Assembly: GCF_021462225.1 (NCBI RefSeq)
Contig: NC_061812.1
Location: forward strand, 39,690,675 to 39,754,674
DNA from: Girardinichthys multiradiatus
Taxonomy: Eukaryota > Chordata > Actinopteri > Cyprinodontiformes > Goodeidae
Reading direction: 5' to 3'
DNA: 64,000 nucleotides
A program made the translations under genes and the position numbers. How positions within the stretch are numbered: the first letter of the stretch is position 1; every line of letters begins with the position of its first letter. Below, piece by piece: positions 40,311 to 59,957 of this stretch. A model generated the notes under the pieces. That model had not been told where the DNA came from and did no database searches. It saw only the letters and a list, made by a program, of their open reading frames with translations.

Positions 40311-41275
40311 TTTCAGTAGGATTTAGGTCTGGACTGTACCTGGGTCATTCTTTTGTATTACAAACACATATGACATAAATTCACACGATTAAACATTATT
40401 AAGGCCATGAGACAAAACCAAAACAAATATAACAAAATTCTAAACTCCAAAGTTAACTAGAAAATACTTATGTAACAATAACAGTATGTTGTGATCTAAA
40501 CCATTCTTGTAGTTGTCTGTATGATCAGGGTTGTTGCCCTGCTGAAAACTGAACCTCCACCCTCAATCTCAAGTCTGTTGTCATCTCTAACAGGTTTCCT
40601 TCCAGGATGAACCTGTATTTAGCTCTATCTGACAACTTCACCGTCTCATTCCCACTGCATGACGTTGCCACCACCATGTTTCACCATGTTTTGCACCACT
40701 TATTACGTGTTATCTTTCTTCCATTTATACCAAGATTAATCTACACACAGATGGACTGTATTTACTAATTAGGTACACACATGGACAAAATTGCTGGTAC
40801 CCCTCGGTTAATGAAAGAATGGGTTTTTCTTTCATTAACCGAGGGGTACCAACAATTTTGTCTACTTGTGTAACTTCCGAGGGCAGCTGGATAAACTGGA
40901 TTTCATTTAGGAGTATCAGGGTAAAAAGGGGCAATAGCCCTAAATATCAGCACCTACAGGCACTCTCCATTTAATCTGAGATTGAGAGTTTTGCAAAAAA
41001 AAGATCTGTTAATGAGCGAATCTGGAATAAAAAGATGCTTGTACAAAGCATTGGCACAGAAGGGGGCTCACTAAAAATGAGCTGTCACATTTGTCTAATA
41101 TTTTATTTGTAAACAAAATAGAAAAAACATGCATCATTTTCCTTTCACTTTATGTTTCTTTGTGTTGGTCTATCACAAAAAAATATAATATAATCTATTA
41201 AACTTTGTGGTTGTAATGTGAAAACATATAAAAATGTTACCCTGGTATATTTTTCTAGGCAGTGCAGATTGTGCA
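40311..41275 (-). mobile_element. Tc1/mariner fossil, antisense, interrupted by a hairpin element
   Basis: 40311-40730 holds the complement of Tc1 transposase text ('gccaccaccatgtttcacc'), starting directly at the end of the ATCC array. 41100-41275 is the 3' terminus of the same type. The part between carries the palindrome at 40774-40872. Confidence 0.5.
40774..40872. repeat. Near-perfect 45-bp hairpin
   Basis: Arms 40774-40818 and 40828-40872 pair with only a few mismatches; the inner 35 bp have one. The loop is 9 nt (40819-40827). The arm contains 'ggtacccctcggttaatgaa', similar to the end of a fish Tc1-type element, so this is probably two TIR ends left tail to tail. Confidence 0.8.
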
Positions 41276-42060
41276 TTTTACCTAACGTCACCCTACTGCT
41301 CACTTTACTGCTAGTTACTTACTAGTTGTTACTTACTAGTTGTATCTGTGCTTATTCTGCTGTTATAACCGTTTATGACTGAGTGTGTCTGGGATTTTAT
41401 TGAAGATACTCAAGCTATTCAGAGTAATTACTGCGCCTTAGCCATTTACAGTAGCGTTCACTGTGTCACACGGCTTACGGTTGAACAGGAAGCTAGTTGC
41501 ACCTCTTCTTCCGCCGTTACGGTGTAGTATGGCAAGTCAATTTACATTTCATGACTGGAGAGAAGCTTTTGAGATGTCTTAGAATTGAAACCAGTTTTAT
41601 TGGCGAAATTTGTGCACACAAACATGAAATTTGACTTTGGCTCCACTTGGCTCTTAATGTACAAATCGTTTAAGAAAAAATATATAACATTGGTGGGCAA
41701 CAAAGAGGATTTAAGATAAATTTGTATATAAGTGGTGTTGTTGCAGAATAAACAGACATGGTTGAAATAGTGCAAATGTGCATAGTGTTCACTCCCTCTG
41801 TCTTAAGTTGAAGTGGAACAACTGGAATTTTGGATATTGTGGATACAAAAAAACTTTTATTTCCCACAAAACTTTTAGATTTTTTATTCTAAGTGTCTGT
41901 ACATTGAGAGCAAAGTGAAACCAACGTCAAATCCCTAGTTTGTGTGCATAAACCTGACCTGTAAAGTTGATTCTGATTCAGAAGAAGTCAATGTATTGGG
42001 GAGGCGAGGGGAGTTTCTGATTAAATCCTAAAATGTCTTGCCAAACTGGGCCGACCGTTG
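41276..42060. other. Sequence upstream of pfkfb4
   Basis: No coding exon recognised. A short (A/T)-rich stretch with an antisense AATAAA-like end (about 41575-41600) may be the tail of another retroelement. Confidence 0.35.
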
Positions 42061-42153
42061 GGTTCCACAGAAGCGAGAGGTGAGCACGTGACAGGAGCAC
42101 AAACCGGAGAGAGAGCGCGAGAGGCAGCTGCGGGGCTGAACTGAGCGGCGCGG
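42061..42153 (+). promoter_or_regulatory. pfkfb4: pfkfb4 proximal promoter / 5' UTR with CACGTG box
   Basis: GC-rich sequence immediately before the start codon. A palindromic CACGTG at 42085-42090 is a binding site type for USF/MYC proteins and contains the ACGTG core used by hypoxia-inducible factor. Mammalian PFKFB4 is a known hypoxia-responsive gene. Use of this site here is inference. An in-frame TGA at 42142-42144 bounds the ORF. Confidence 0.5.
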
Positions 42154-49839
<7,686 letters not shown>

Positions 49840-50500
49840 GGCAGTTAGCCCTCCCCAACACCCTCAACCTTTTCCTCTTTAAGCCTTGATTATGCACAAT
49901 GAGCCCTTAAGACACACAAAATGTACCATCCAAAATCCTTGATTGAACTTTCCTCCTTTGGTCTTGTTTTCTATTTTTCTTCCACTTTTATTTAAAGAAG
50001 TGATGATGGTGGCGATTAACTGGATTCCAGTTTTTATTTAGTTTTTTTTATTATTCCTATTACCAATCTAGTTGTTCTCACTATCCCATCTTTGGATGAA
50101 TGAACCAAAAGCAAACAAGGGTTGCTTTTATTATTTTTTTTAAACGATGCTGCACTACAAACCATGAAGCAATGACGCTCCAGCACCTTGTTCGAGGAAG
50201 CACCTTTATGTGTAGCTTATTTATTAATCTTGCCTGTAGATCTGATCTGACTATGTCAAATTTTTACCAGTGCCTCAGTTTTTTTTTTTTTACAAAACTA
50301 ATCTGTCTACACATCATTGCAAAATTGTGCCTAGCAGTCATTTTAATTAGTCTGTGAAACAGTGTTAAGTTACAAATTCTGGATATATGTAGTTGTTTTT
50401 AACAAATACGTGAAAGATATTACGGTATATTCCTAATAATGATTATAAATAAGAGAAATATATTTCTGTTTGCTGTTTCTAAATAAACTTCGCACAAGCA
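49840..50500 (+). other. pfkfb4: pfkfb4 3' UTR
   Basis: Follows the TGA at 49837-49839. A canonical AATAAA at 50482-50487 suggests an end near 50500. A further AATAAA at 52090-52095 could serve a longer form. Confidence 0.5.
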
Positions 50501-53415
50501 TCCACTAACCCATACCAAACTCTCCTTGTTCTTCATTTAAAAAGTCTCCATTGACAGCTGCTTTGTTTGAGACATAAAAAAAACTACAAAAATTTTTTCG
50601 CTAAAACATTTTTGTAGATTGTACATTTCTGTTTTTATATAATTGCTGTTATATGATTTATTCTAGCGGTTGAAACTAATGTAGAAGAGATTCAGATAGT
50701 GTTTTAGTGTGGAAAGCAATATATCAGCTCCATATACAATATTGAAGGGTGTTCCTCAGGGATCTATTCCAGCCCCACTTTTCTGAGGACTCAGATGTTT
50801 CCTGTTCATTCATAAGCAAAGGTTCCTCTGGGGTTGAATTACAGAGCGCTGTCATTCGGTCCGAACAGAAAGCTCACTGTGACTGGAACAAACCCGTCTG
50901 CTCAGAGTTGAGCTTCAGGTGAACTATGCCTTGCTTTTAGTTTTAACTTGTAAATAATGTTAATGTAGTTATGATTCTTTTTGTAGCTACAAAGATTTTG
51001 TAATATGAAAGCAGGAAATCCCATCTCCAATTGCATGGTGTGTTATTAGAAAAAACTGAAAAAAGGTGCTTCAGAGAAAAAAAAAGTGAAGGTACCAAAA
51101 TGTCCTCCTTTCCACAAATCCAGTCAAAAAGCTGGACTCTTCTATTATTCTGTTGTTACGCCAAGCTTACCTAAAACTATCTCAACAAACATGAGATGCT
51201 CTGCAATCAGTGGCCAGAGAGTGTTAGATAGTAGATACATCAAAACTCCATCTCCCGATGACTTAGTACACAAGTGTGCATGAAAAGCCTTCTGACCCAG
51301 CTGCATTCCTCCTTCCAGAACGTTGACATCCATCGTACCACTGAAGACGCCCTTCAGACTGTCCCTGCTCACCACTGATGCCTGTGTTGGAATCTGCTGA
51401 CACTGAAGTTGAATGTTCTCTCCCACTCGTAATGGACTTGTTGTGTTTCTCACATTTCCAGTCATCCCAACCTCATCTCACCTCTTACCGATTGGGTGGA
51501 TGACACACTACTGCCACAATGTATAACTCCCCATGTGACCCGTGTTTGTCCTGTTCAAGGGGTTTTATGGAGTTTAACCAGAACACTGGACTATTATGAC
51601 CCAACAGTTCATATCTGAAAGTTACAGTTTGATGATAGAACAGCTGATGCATGTATTTATGATTCAGACCTTTTGCCTTTCACGTGGTGGGGTGTTATGA
51701 ACAGAGTCCACTCTGTTGTGAAATTCACCGTTTTCAGTGTATTGTGCAGCAGGCAGATTTAACAATGGGAGGTTACTGTAACGTGTTTAAGTGTTAAATT
51801 GTGTGGTTCTTTATCCGATAATCATATTTGCTGCATGTTTGACCTTGTGCAATCATAAATTCACATGAAGGTGGCTTCAGTGACTATGTGCAATTGGTAG
51901 GTTTTAAACCTGCTTAAAAAAAAACTAGCTGTGCTGATAGGAGTGAATGGGGTAGAGCAGTGCTACTTTGGTAATTGGTTATTTTGTTGTTGTAAAGCAA
52001 CACATTTAAGCAATAGAAATGCAAACAGGATCTTTAGCCAAAATAAGGGTTTTGTTCTTGACCTAAAATGTTTGTTCCAACTTTACTGCAATAAAGATGT
52101 TATTTTTCTAATCCACTGAGTATTTTTTTTTTATTAATTTGTGCAAGCCATTGTTTTTTGAATGTTCTAGTATTTTTTTTTCCTGAAGTGTTCTTTGGCA
52201 AGAGGACTCCCAGCAAATGTGCCAAAATATATATATATTTTTGTTTATTGTTAATATATCAGACCGTTGCTCATTTTTACTGCCTGGAATAGTTGCTTTA
52301 GTAAATAAACAAGGGAAAGTGCAAAGATACTGAATTTTAGCACGACAAACAGAAGCAATTAGATATATAGCGATGGTTATTGTTCTATTTAGAAAGCAGT
52401 GTCAATGTAAAATACTGATTCATTTGAAGCAATGATATGAAAGTACCTTTTATGCCGATTTTTGACCCGATCTTCCCCTTCTGACATGCCCCGATCATCC
52501 GGATGGCTCTTCAGATAATCTTTTGAGATATTCCTGCTATGTGTGGTAAGGTAAGGTAAGGTAAGGTAAGTTTATTTATATAGCGGTGGTGTGTTAAGAG
52601 TGATTTAGTCTGCTCGGAAGGATGTTGGGATGGCTCCAAACTCAAATCAGAGATGTTCAACATGTTGGATTGTCTTGGTCCAATATCCCACCATGTGGGG
52701 TGTACGCCGAGGACAAATGAGCATGCGGCCTGTTTAAAATGACGTGTAGCCAATCAGAAAGCAAGGTGACAAAAACACGGAGGGGAATCACTCTGAGTGC
52801 AAGTTTAATCTCGAGAGGGTTTGCCTGATTTCCAGTCTGAAACCTGAATGTTTGTAAGTGATATCGGTCTGTGTGTGCTTGCCGTGGGGCTGGACACCAC
52901 ACTGTAGGAGCAAACTTGTTATATCTACGATTTTTTATCGTCACGTGTGGGGTCTCAGGTTTTGAAAATCGACAATTTTAAAATCTTGCTGTGTGAACCA
53001 GGCATTAACTGCCATCAAGATTCCCCAAACTGAAATTACCCCCACAGCTGTTTACTGCAAGTAAGACGTTGATAGTTTCGGACTACTTCACTCAACCCCA
53101 CGTTAAAAAAAGAAAAAAGGATCTCACTTGAAGTGACATGTTTACACTGTCTGCAGCACTTCCCCTTCGGTGCCTGATGTCAGATTTGACCTCACCGCCT
53201 TTCTATGAACTTCCTCCAAAACCGAGAAAAGCTGTTTATAGGTGGAGCGGCAGCAGCACAAACCATGTATGGCATTTTCTGACTTCCAACACATAAGTAT
53301 AAACAAGTGACTTTAATTCTCTTTCATTTCTTACACTGGTTACTGTGGCAACTTTAGAAAGGCTTCTCACTCCATGATTTAATGCCACACAGATCGCTTC
53401 CTTAAACATTTTTGT
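50501..53415. other. Intergenic region between pfkfb4 and arpc4 (tail to tail)
   Basis: Contains a tiny sense L2 fragment near 50745-50790 (frame reads GVPQGSIPAPLF) and a TAAGG pentamer array at about 52545-52573 followed by 'tttatttatatagc', the typical 3' tail of a fish L2/SINE copy. The rest is unassigned; a 106-aa antisense frame at 51145-51465 has no recognisable motif. Confidence 0.45.
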
Positions 53416-55631
53416 TCAAAACTTTGGGGACAACTTTGAAGCAACAGTGACAGAACATACAGACTCTGTTAGACAATACAAAAACCTGGTCATTTTATCT
53501 GCAACAACAAATCCTCAGCACCCCTGCATTCATGGCTATCAACTTGATTCATACTTTAAGGACCCGCCTTTGTTTGGGGATTTGTTCAAAATGAAACGGG
53601 TAAATATTTCATTATATACAGGATTTGATCTCCATGAATACAGGGAATTATATAAGACGGACACAAAATGTGTCGGTTTGGTCACAACTATCATCTTCTT
53701 GCTGATTGGCCGTTTACTCCTAAAGTTCTCCACTCATGTTTTGATTGGCCCTTAGAGAGTCCCAAAGGCAACGGCGTCATCAGAACTGTGGAAGGGACAG
53801 GATAAATTAATCGTGGCCATTACGCCAAACAATGTTCAAGCAGAGTAAAAAAGAAAAAGACTTACGTTCTTGAGGAATTCTTCAGCAACGATACGGGCCC
53901 TGGCATTAACAGACAGTTTCATCTCGCTGATCTCCTTGTCGATCTCCTCCATGAAGTGGATGACGAAGTCCACCAGCTTGTGTTTGTACATCTGCTCCGT
54001 GTGGAAGTTGGTGATCAAGAAACTAATATCATAACCCTGTGAAGATGTGAGAGGTGTTACAACTAATCGGCACATGAAAAAATCCGTTCATTCGTCATTT
54101 GCTGCTTATCCAAAATCAATGCATTTCTCTCCTCAGCAACACTCTCCAGCTTATTCTGTAGGGTTCCCAGACCAATAGGGATATGATTTATTTTAATTCA
54201 AGTAAGCTGACAATGTAATTTATTATCTTCTATATGTTTATGGTTGATTGTACCCTTTGCTGTCACTGACAGCTTTCAGTTCTATCTGAAAAAAAAGAAA
54301 CTATTTCCTCTCTCGACTTTAGTCCCTTACCTCCACTGGTTTCCTCCTCAGAATGAAGAAGTTCTCGGCTCTCATCATCATGAACCGCATGAATTTGTGG
54401 CAAAGAATCTTCTCGATCTCATCAGCCTACAATTAATTAGAAGTGTTTTCAGATTTGAAAACGACAAGGGATTAAAAAGAAAAGGTGAGAGAGCATCACA
54501 TTGTGTTAAATGACCTGTTTGACTGCAATGCTGACTCGGACGGAGTTGATGGACCCCTCGATGAGAACCTTCTCCTTGTCATTACGGCTGATCACCACTG
54601 GCTGGAGAAGCAGCTCCTTACTGCTCCTGTAAACATAACAGGACATGGCATTCTCAGCTTTCAGATAATTCATTCTTTGCAGATACCTACAGCTATCTAC
54701 TCAGACATCTGTAAACAGGCTGCAGCAAGCATCTTCCAGGCACATTGCTGAAGCCTGTGTTATATTTGTCCCTCCCAATACTTTCTTATGCAAGTCAGAT
54801 CAAGTCCATACTTGATCTGACAGCTGGAGATTATCCACAGGAGGCTTGAGGGAAGCAAAAATAAAAATAAAGACGGAGAACTACTGGGTGTCCAAATAAG
54901 CCTGTGCCAATCAACATACCTGACCTCCACCTCAGGCTTGTTGTGACGCTCCACCACTTGGGAGGAGAAATTCTCCAGGCAGAGGGCTGCCTGCAGGGTG
55001 GCCCTCACAGCGTTCAGGTAGGGGCGCAGAGTCGCTGTCTGAGGAGAAAAGGGGGGATCCGGTTATGTTATATTATGTAGATCAAATCAGGAAAAGATTG
55101 AACCTGTCAGCTCAGAAAGAGTGACCTCTGAGGTCAGGTTTGACTAATATGAGACATGGGGACATACATTAAACTTTTAGATTTCCTTTAACTGATTGTT
55201 AGACACTAAAAACAAGTTATTTGGACATAATTCAGCTATGTGTAGATTTAAATAAGTAGTTATTGGTTTTATTTGCGATAGTGGACATGATGCCTTCAGG
55301 TGCCGCTAGCTCGTAGTTATTCTTCAATCAAGGCCCCAACAATATATTAAAAATGTCAATTGTCACCCACAAATGTCAAGACTTTGAGAACATAAACCCA
55401 TTACAGAAACAAGAGGAAAAGGTCTTGGAGAAAACAGACAGCTCAGCTAAATCTCTAGTTTCTGCACATCTTCCTATCAATGTCCGTGCTCATATTTTCC
55501 TGCAGCCGACCGCAAACAGCCACAGAATCCAGCTAGCTAGCTAACATCGCATTGAACGAAACCGCGATAAGTTGAATTAAACAGCTAAATTTTTAAACAT
55601 AAAGATACATGTAGTGTAGGAGCCTTACCAT
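53416..55631 (-). CDS. arpc4: Actin-related protein 2/3 complex subunit 4, complete, 6 coding exons, 168 aa
   Basis: ARPC4 (p20) pairs with ARPC2 to form the structural core of the Arp2/3 complex, which nucleates branched actin at the cell cortex. Coding exons in transcript order: 55629-55631 (ATG only), 54920-55038, 54515-54626, 54331-54426, 53866-54036, 53416-53421 (TTT TGA only). Joined length is 507 nt, 168 aa, exactly the vertebrate length. Text is almost identical to mammalian ARPC4: [55 protein letters not shown] and [18 protein letters not shown] through EEFLKNF. The terminal exon is the only candidate with AG, phase 0 and an F-stop. The donor after exon 3 (GTCATT) is weak. An A at -3 gives a good start context. 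Confidence 0.94.
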
Positions 55632-56592
55632 TTTTGATCTGTACAAGAAGGAAGTTCCTCAGCCACGCCTGAGACGACTCTTCCGTAAATCCTACATGGT
55701 AGAGTACATGTAAGATGCGCTTGTTTTCAAACAACTCCTTGTTTGAAGGGGCGGGTGTCTTCAGGTCACAGAAAAAAAAAACATAGCTGTAGTTTATAAC
55801 ACCGCCCAGGGGACGAGTCGTTAGTAGAAAAATAAACGCACACAGCGACGAGTCCATTCTACGGTGTTACAGGAGAAGATGGTGCATTTTGGCGGTTTGT
55901 TTTAGGATCCTTTTGACATTTATAGACCGTTATTCGGGAAAAGTCATTATTTTACAACGTGCCGAAGAGTTAGAAATGTTACGGTTAAATATTTTGTTGG
56001 AAAGGACTGATGCAGTTATATTTTAGAGGAAAGATGGTTTGCACTGAACATACCACTTTAGCCTTACAAGTTGTTGGCATCGAAACCTAGTGAGTTTGCT
56101 TACTTTTTTCACACTATGTCGCATGTTTGAACCTTTATACACGTATTAAGGTAAATCTGATTTTACTTGAAAATGAGTTCAACATCTACACGAGGTTATG
56201 ACGTTGTATATAGATGTTGCAGACACCCCCTCAAAACAATGGTTTCTCCCATCATGGACACTTTTTACTGACGGTAAATATTGCTGTTCTTTAACATTTA
56301 ACTGCATATTTATGTTCCCCAAACATCTAAGAATAAGTTCCTAAAACGTTCTTATATATATTTGCTGTGTGCGTAATATGAATAGTGAAACGGTTTTTAA
56401 TGAAAATTCAACAGTAATTTGGGGCCGTGTGAAGCGAGCAGCACTGTTTGTACGTGCTTTGGGTTTCTGATGAGAAACGCACAGCCGCACTGAGCTGAGC
56501 CGTGTTTCTGTGTCCGTGGGACTAAAGATGTACAATTAACCACGCTGCCCGTGAAATCAGACATTCACAGACCCCCACCGCCAGGCAGCATC
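55632..56592. promoter_or_regulatory. Divergent promoter region of arpc4 and tada3
   Basis: The two start codons are 961 bp apart on opposite strands, so both 5' UTRs and the core promoters must lie here unless distant non-coding exons exist. No TATA box is placed convincingly. Mammalian ARPC4 and TADA3 have the same head-to-head arrangement. A 90-codon antisense ORF (55585-55857) overlaps the arpc4 5' UTR out of frame and is probably not translated as a gene. Confidence 0.55.
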
Positions 56593-59214
56593 ATGAGCGA
56601 GCTGAAGGACTGTCCCCCGCTTAAATACTACGACTTTAAACCCGTGGAGCATGTGAAGCTGTGTCCCCGCTACACTGCGGTGTTGGGCCGCTCAGAGGAC
56701 GATGGCATCGGCATTGAGGAGCTGGATACCCTGCAGCTGGAGCTGGAGACCCTGCTCTCCTCAGCCAGCCGTCGCCTCCGGGCCCTGGAGGAGCAGAGAC
56801 AGGTGGGTGGTTTGTATTTGCGGTGCCTTGCAAAAGTATCAATACCACTAAAACCTACTGGGATTTACTGTGGAAGGTCAAACACTAAATAACAGATCAT
56901 TTAGACGAGAAAGGAAAATGTTAGATGTTGGTTCTAAATTTGATAAAATGTGGTGTGCATTTGTATTCAGACCAACACCTGCAGGTTGAGTGCATCTGTG
57001 AAAATCAAATTTGAAGTCTTGCCACAGATTCTCAATCGGATTTAGGGGCGGGGGGCGGACTTTGACTGAGCCCTTCTTAGATATGCTTCGATTTAAACCA
57101 TTCTATCTTTTACACCCAATTTAATTCCATGCGTCTTCTCCGTTAGGCATGACCAGTTTTTCTTTCCCAGCTGAAGAAAAGCATCCCCACAGCATGATGG
57201 TGCCACCACCATCACTCATTATAGGGATTATGTGTTCAGCGAGATGTGGAGTGTTATAGTTCTGCCAGACGTGCTGTTAATGCACGTTTGCCAGCTTTGG
57301 TCTTATCTGACCAAACAAGCTTCTTCCACTTGTGTCCCCTACATGGCTTGTGGTGGCTGCAATCGAGACTTCCTTTGGCGTTCTTCTTGCCAGTCTTCTA
57401 TAAAGGTCGGATTTGTGCAATGCACACTTAGTAGTTGTCCTGGCAACATATTCTCCCTACTGTGCTGTGGCTTTCTGCAGCTCCTCCGGAGTTACCCTGG
57501 ACATTTTGGGTGCTCTTCCTTCATATAGTGCTCCTTGACCAGCCTATCAGTTTAGATAGACAGATATGCCTAGGTAGGTTTGCAGTTGTGCTGTACTCTT
57601 TCCATTTTCTAGGATAATTGGCTGAACAGTGCTCGGTGAGATGGCCGAAGCTTGGCATATTATTTTAGAACCTAATCATGCTTTCAACTTCTCCACAACT
57701 TACACTCTGACCTCTCTAACATGTTCCTTGGTCTCCATGATGCTGTTTGCTCACTGATGTTCTCTAACAAACCTCTGAGGTCTTCACAGTACTGCTGTAT
57801 TTATATTGAGTTTAGATTATAGACAAGTGGATTCTGTCTAATAATGAAATTACTTCTAAGTACAATTTCTCATACTGGATTATACAAGGAGTATCTATTT
57901 AAATAAAAATGCATGCCACTGTTTTCTGACAAATGAAAACCTTTTCCCCTAACTACCCCACCTTGCCTTCATCATCTTGTGCTCCATCTTAGATCCTCAC
58001 AGAGTGGCAGGACAAGAAGGGAGACAAGCGTTTTCTGAAGCTGAACAAGGACCCAGATCCTGCAGCCCCAGTCCGCCATAAACCAAAGAAGCAAAAACTT
58101 GATGGCAAGGGTGGCCACGGACCAGGCCCAGGGCCTGGCAGACCCAAATCCAAAAACCTGCAACCAAAAGTTCAAGAATATGAATTTACAGATGATCCAC
58201 AAGACATCCCCCGCACTCCAAAAAATGACGCTCCCAACAGGTAATCGGCACCGACTTTACATTTAAAGATAGGAGCTTTTTCTAAGTTATATCAGAGCTA
58301 TTTGATTGTCATCGTAAATGAATGAAGGAAGATGCTTCTGCTGCTTTTGTGCTACTTTATTATGGTATTGCCAACTGTTTTTCAGGTTCTGGGCATCAGT
58401 CGAGCCATATTGTGCTGATATAACAAACGAAGAGATCCGACTGCTGGAGGAGCTGCTGAAGCCTCCAGAAGACGAGGCAGAGTATTTTAAAGTATGACGT
58501 GAAACAAAACCGAGCTCCTTAATTCAAGGCAGCAACCGTTTAGACAGTGCAGCAAGAGATGGATTGTTACTCAAGATGTAGACTGAGCTTTAGCCCTGAT
58601 TGTGTTTACTGTAGATTCCAACGTTGGGGAAACACTATTCACAGCGGTGGGCTCAGGAGGACCTGCTGGAGGAGCAGAGAGAAGGGGCACGAGCCAATGA
58701 CAAGAAGAAGAACCTCATGGGAGGACCGCTGTCAGAACTGGATGCAAAAGGTGAGAGAACCGTACAGTCTGCAGCTGAAGAGTTTTGTTTTTAAACTCAC
58801 AGGATCATATTGCTACATAGCTGTACTCATCAATGTGTTCGTTATAGATGTCGACTCACTGCTGAAGAAATCCGAATCCCAACATGAATCACCAGAAGAT
58901 GGTTGTCCCTTTGGTCCTCTCACTCAGCGTTTGCTTCAGGCCCTTGTAGAGGTCAGATTTATGTTTTCTACATGGATAAATTACAAGATCCTTGACATCT
59001 AAACAAAATCCTGATCAAAAAGCTTAGACCTCTTTAAATAAATCACAGGAGATAAAATATAAAGAAATAATCTGAATTTTGATTCATTTTTTCCTGTTCT
59101 GTTTTAGGAGAACATTATATCCCCCATGGAGGATTCTCCCATACCGGATATTTCAGGAAAGGATGCTAACGATGGAGCTGGGACTTCTCCTCGAAGTCAG
59201 GGAAAATCGTTCAG
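56593..59214 (+). CDS. tada3: Transcriptional adaptor 3 (SAGA/ATAC subunit), 5' part, 6 coding exons, about 303 aa
   Basis: TADA3 links GCN5/PCAF to TADA2 and stimulates nucleosomal histone H3 acetylation in the nucleus. Exons: 56593-56802, 57993-58240, 58386-58491, 58615-58750, 58848-58951, 59108-59214; all GT/AG, phases match. It reads MSELKDCP at the start, then EDDGIGIEELDTLQLELETL, the basic GC-rich patch GPGPGPGRPKSKNLQPK, RFWASVEPYCADIT, HYSQRWAQEDLLEEQ, DGCPFGPLTQRLLQALVEEN and IISPMEDSPIPD, collinear with mammalian TADA3 to about residue 303 of roughly 432. The exon coding VPHTKSLESRIKEEL and the C-terminal ADA3 domain are not found before 64000, so the gene continues outside the window. 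The start is the first in-frame ATG and fits the family. Confidence 0.94.
56821..57950 (-). mobile_element. Tc1/mariner fossil in tada3 intron 1, antisense
   Basis: Begins 'cggtgccttgcaaaagtat' 19 nt after the end of coding exon 1. It contains the complement of transposase text ('catccccacagcatgatgg' at 57181-57199) and HTH remnants up to about 57800. It fills almost all of intron 1. Numerous frame breaks. Confidence 0.65.
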
Positions 59215-59619
59215 GTATTTGCAACATCAAATGAATGTGTAAAAACTTAACCCCCTCAACATATCAAGTTTCTATAAGCTGTGAAACAACGTGTGTTGTT
59301 TCCCTCGGACTGCAGTAACAACCAGATCAGTTAACAACGTGTTTTTATTTATGGGTTGATTCCCTTGTACAACATTAAGTTCTGCAGTAATTTAAAAGAT
59401 CACAAAATAAAGCAAAAAGCTTACAGTGGGACACTATAACAGCCATGAAAACATGCAAGAACCTTTCTTTAATCCACACAGGGTCAAAATTATACATGCA
59501 GGCTTGACTAAAAACATAGACCCTGATGGGCAAAATGCACCTCAACCACACACCTTTTACAGCAATATACAAGCTTCTGGCATAATTCTGGCTAATTATC
59601 TCACCAACCTTGTTGTTTT
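59215..59619. other. tada3 intron 6, proximal part
   Basis: Follows the donor GTATTT. A piece near 59480-59510 ('gggtcaaaattatacatgc') resembles a fish transposon end. No exon recognised. Confidence 0.4.
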
Positions 59620-59957
59620 TGTTTTTTACCTGTCCTGTGTGGCAGAGTACCGCTCAGAATTGTTGTCTTGGTGCCAAGAAGAAGCCCAACAGATTTACTT
59701 TCACAAGTGGAGCATTACGGCCAACGCTATAATGCTCCGCTTGATGTATATTTAAAAAAACAACCAATTTTTAGAATCTGCCTTGAGATTATTTTAAGTG
59801 AAACGGAGACGGAAACGAAAATGGGAAAAAAGAAGCAAGAGAGACAGAGAGAGAGAGGTGGGGCAAAAAGGAAAAAGGGAGAGGAGAAAAAAACAGAAGA
59901 GAGAAGAGAATACAAGACGGCACCCTTGACGACTGCTTCTACATCTGCAGAAACATA
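59620..59957 (+). repeat. Unit L, copy 1 (hairpin plus purine tract)
   Basis: Starts after a T-rich run with 'cctgtcctgtgtggcagag', contains a hairpin (about 59708-59743, 'gcattacggccaacgctat' within it), then a GA-rich tract (59815-59912), and ends 'acatctgcag'. Its inverted partner is 63035-63365. A Tc1/mariner copy is inserted directly after it. Confidence 0.7.

Noticed and set aside
39625..40326. Long ORFs of HPSI or WMDG repeats on both strands
   Set aside because: They are the translation of a pure ATCC array; composition alone keeps the frames open. No flanking gene structure.
51145..51465. 106-codon antisense ORF downstream of pfkfb4
   Set aside because: No motif, no splice context and no homology recognised; length is within chance for this region.
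55585..55857. 90-codon antisense ORF upstream of arpc4
   Set aside because: Overlaps the arpc4 start in another frame and has no family signature; at best an upstream ORF in the 5' UTR.
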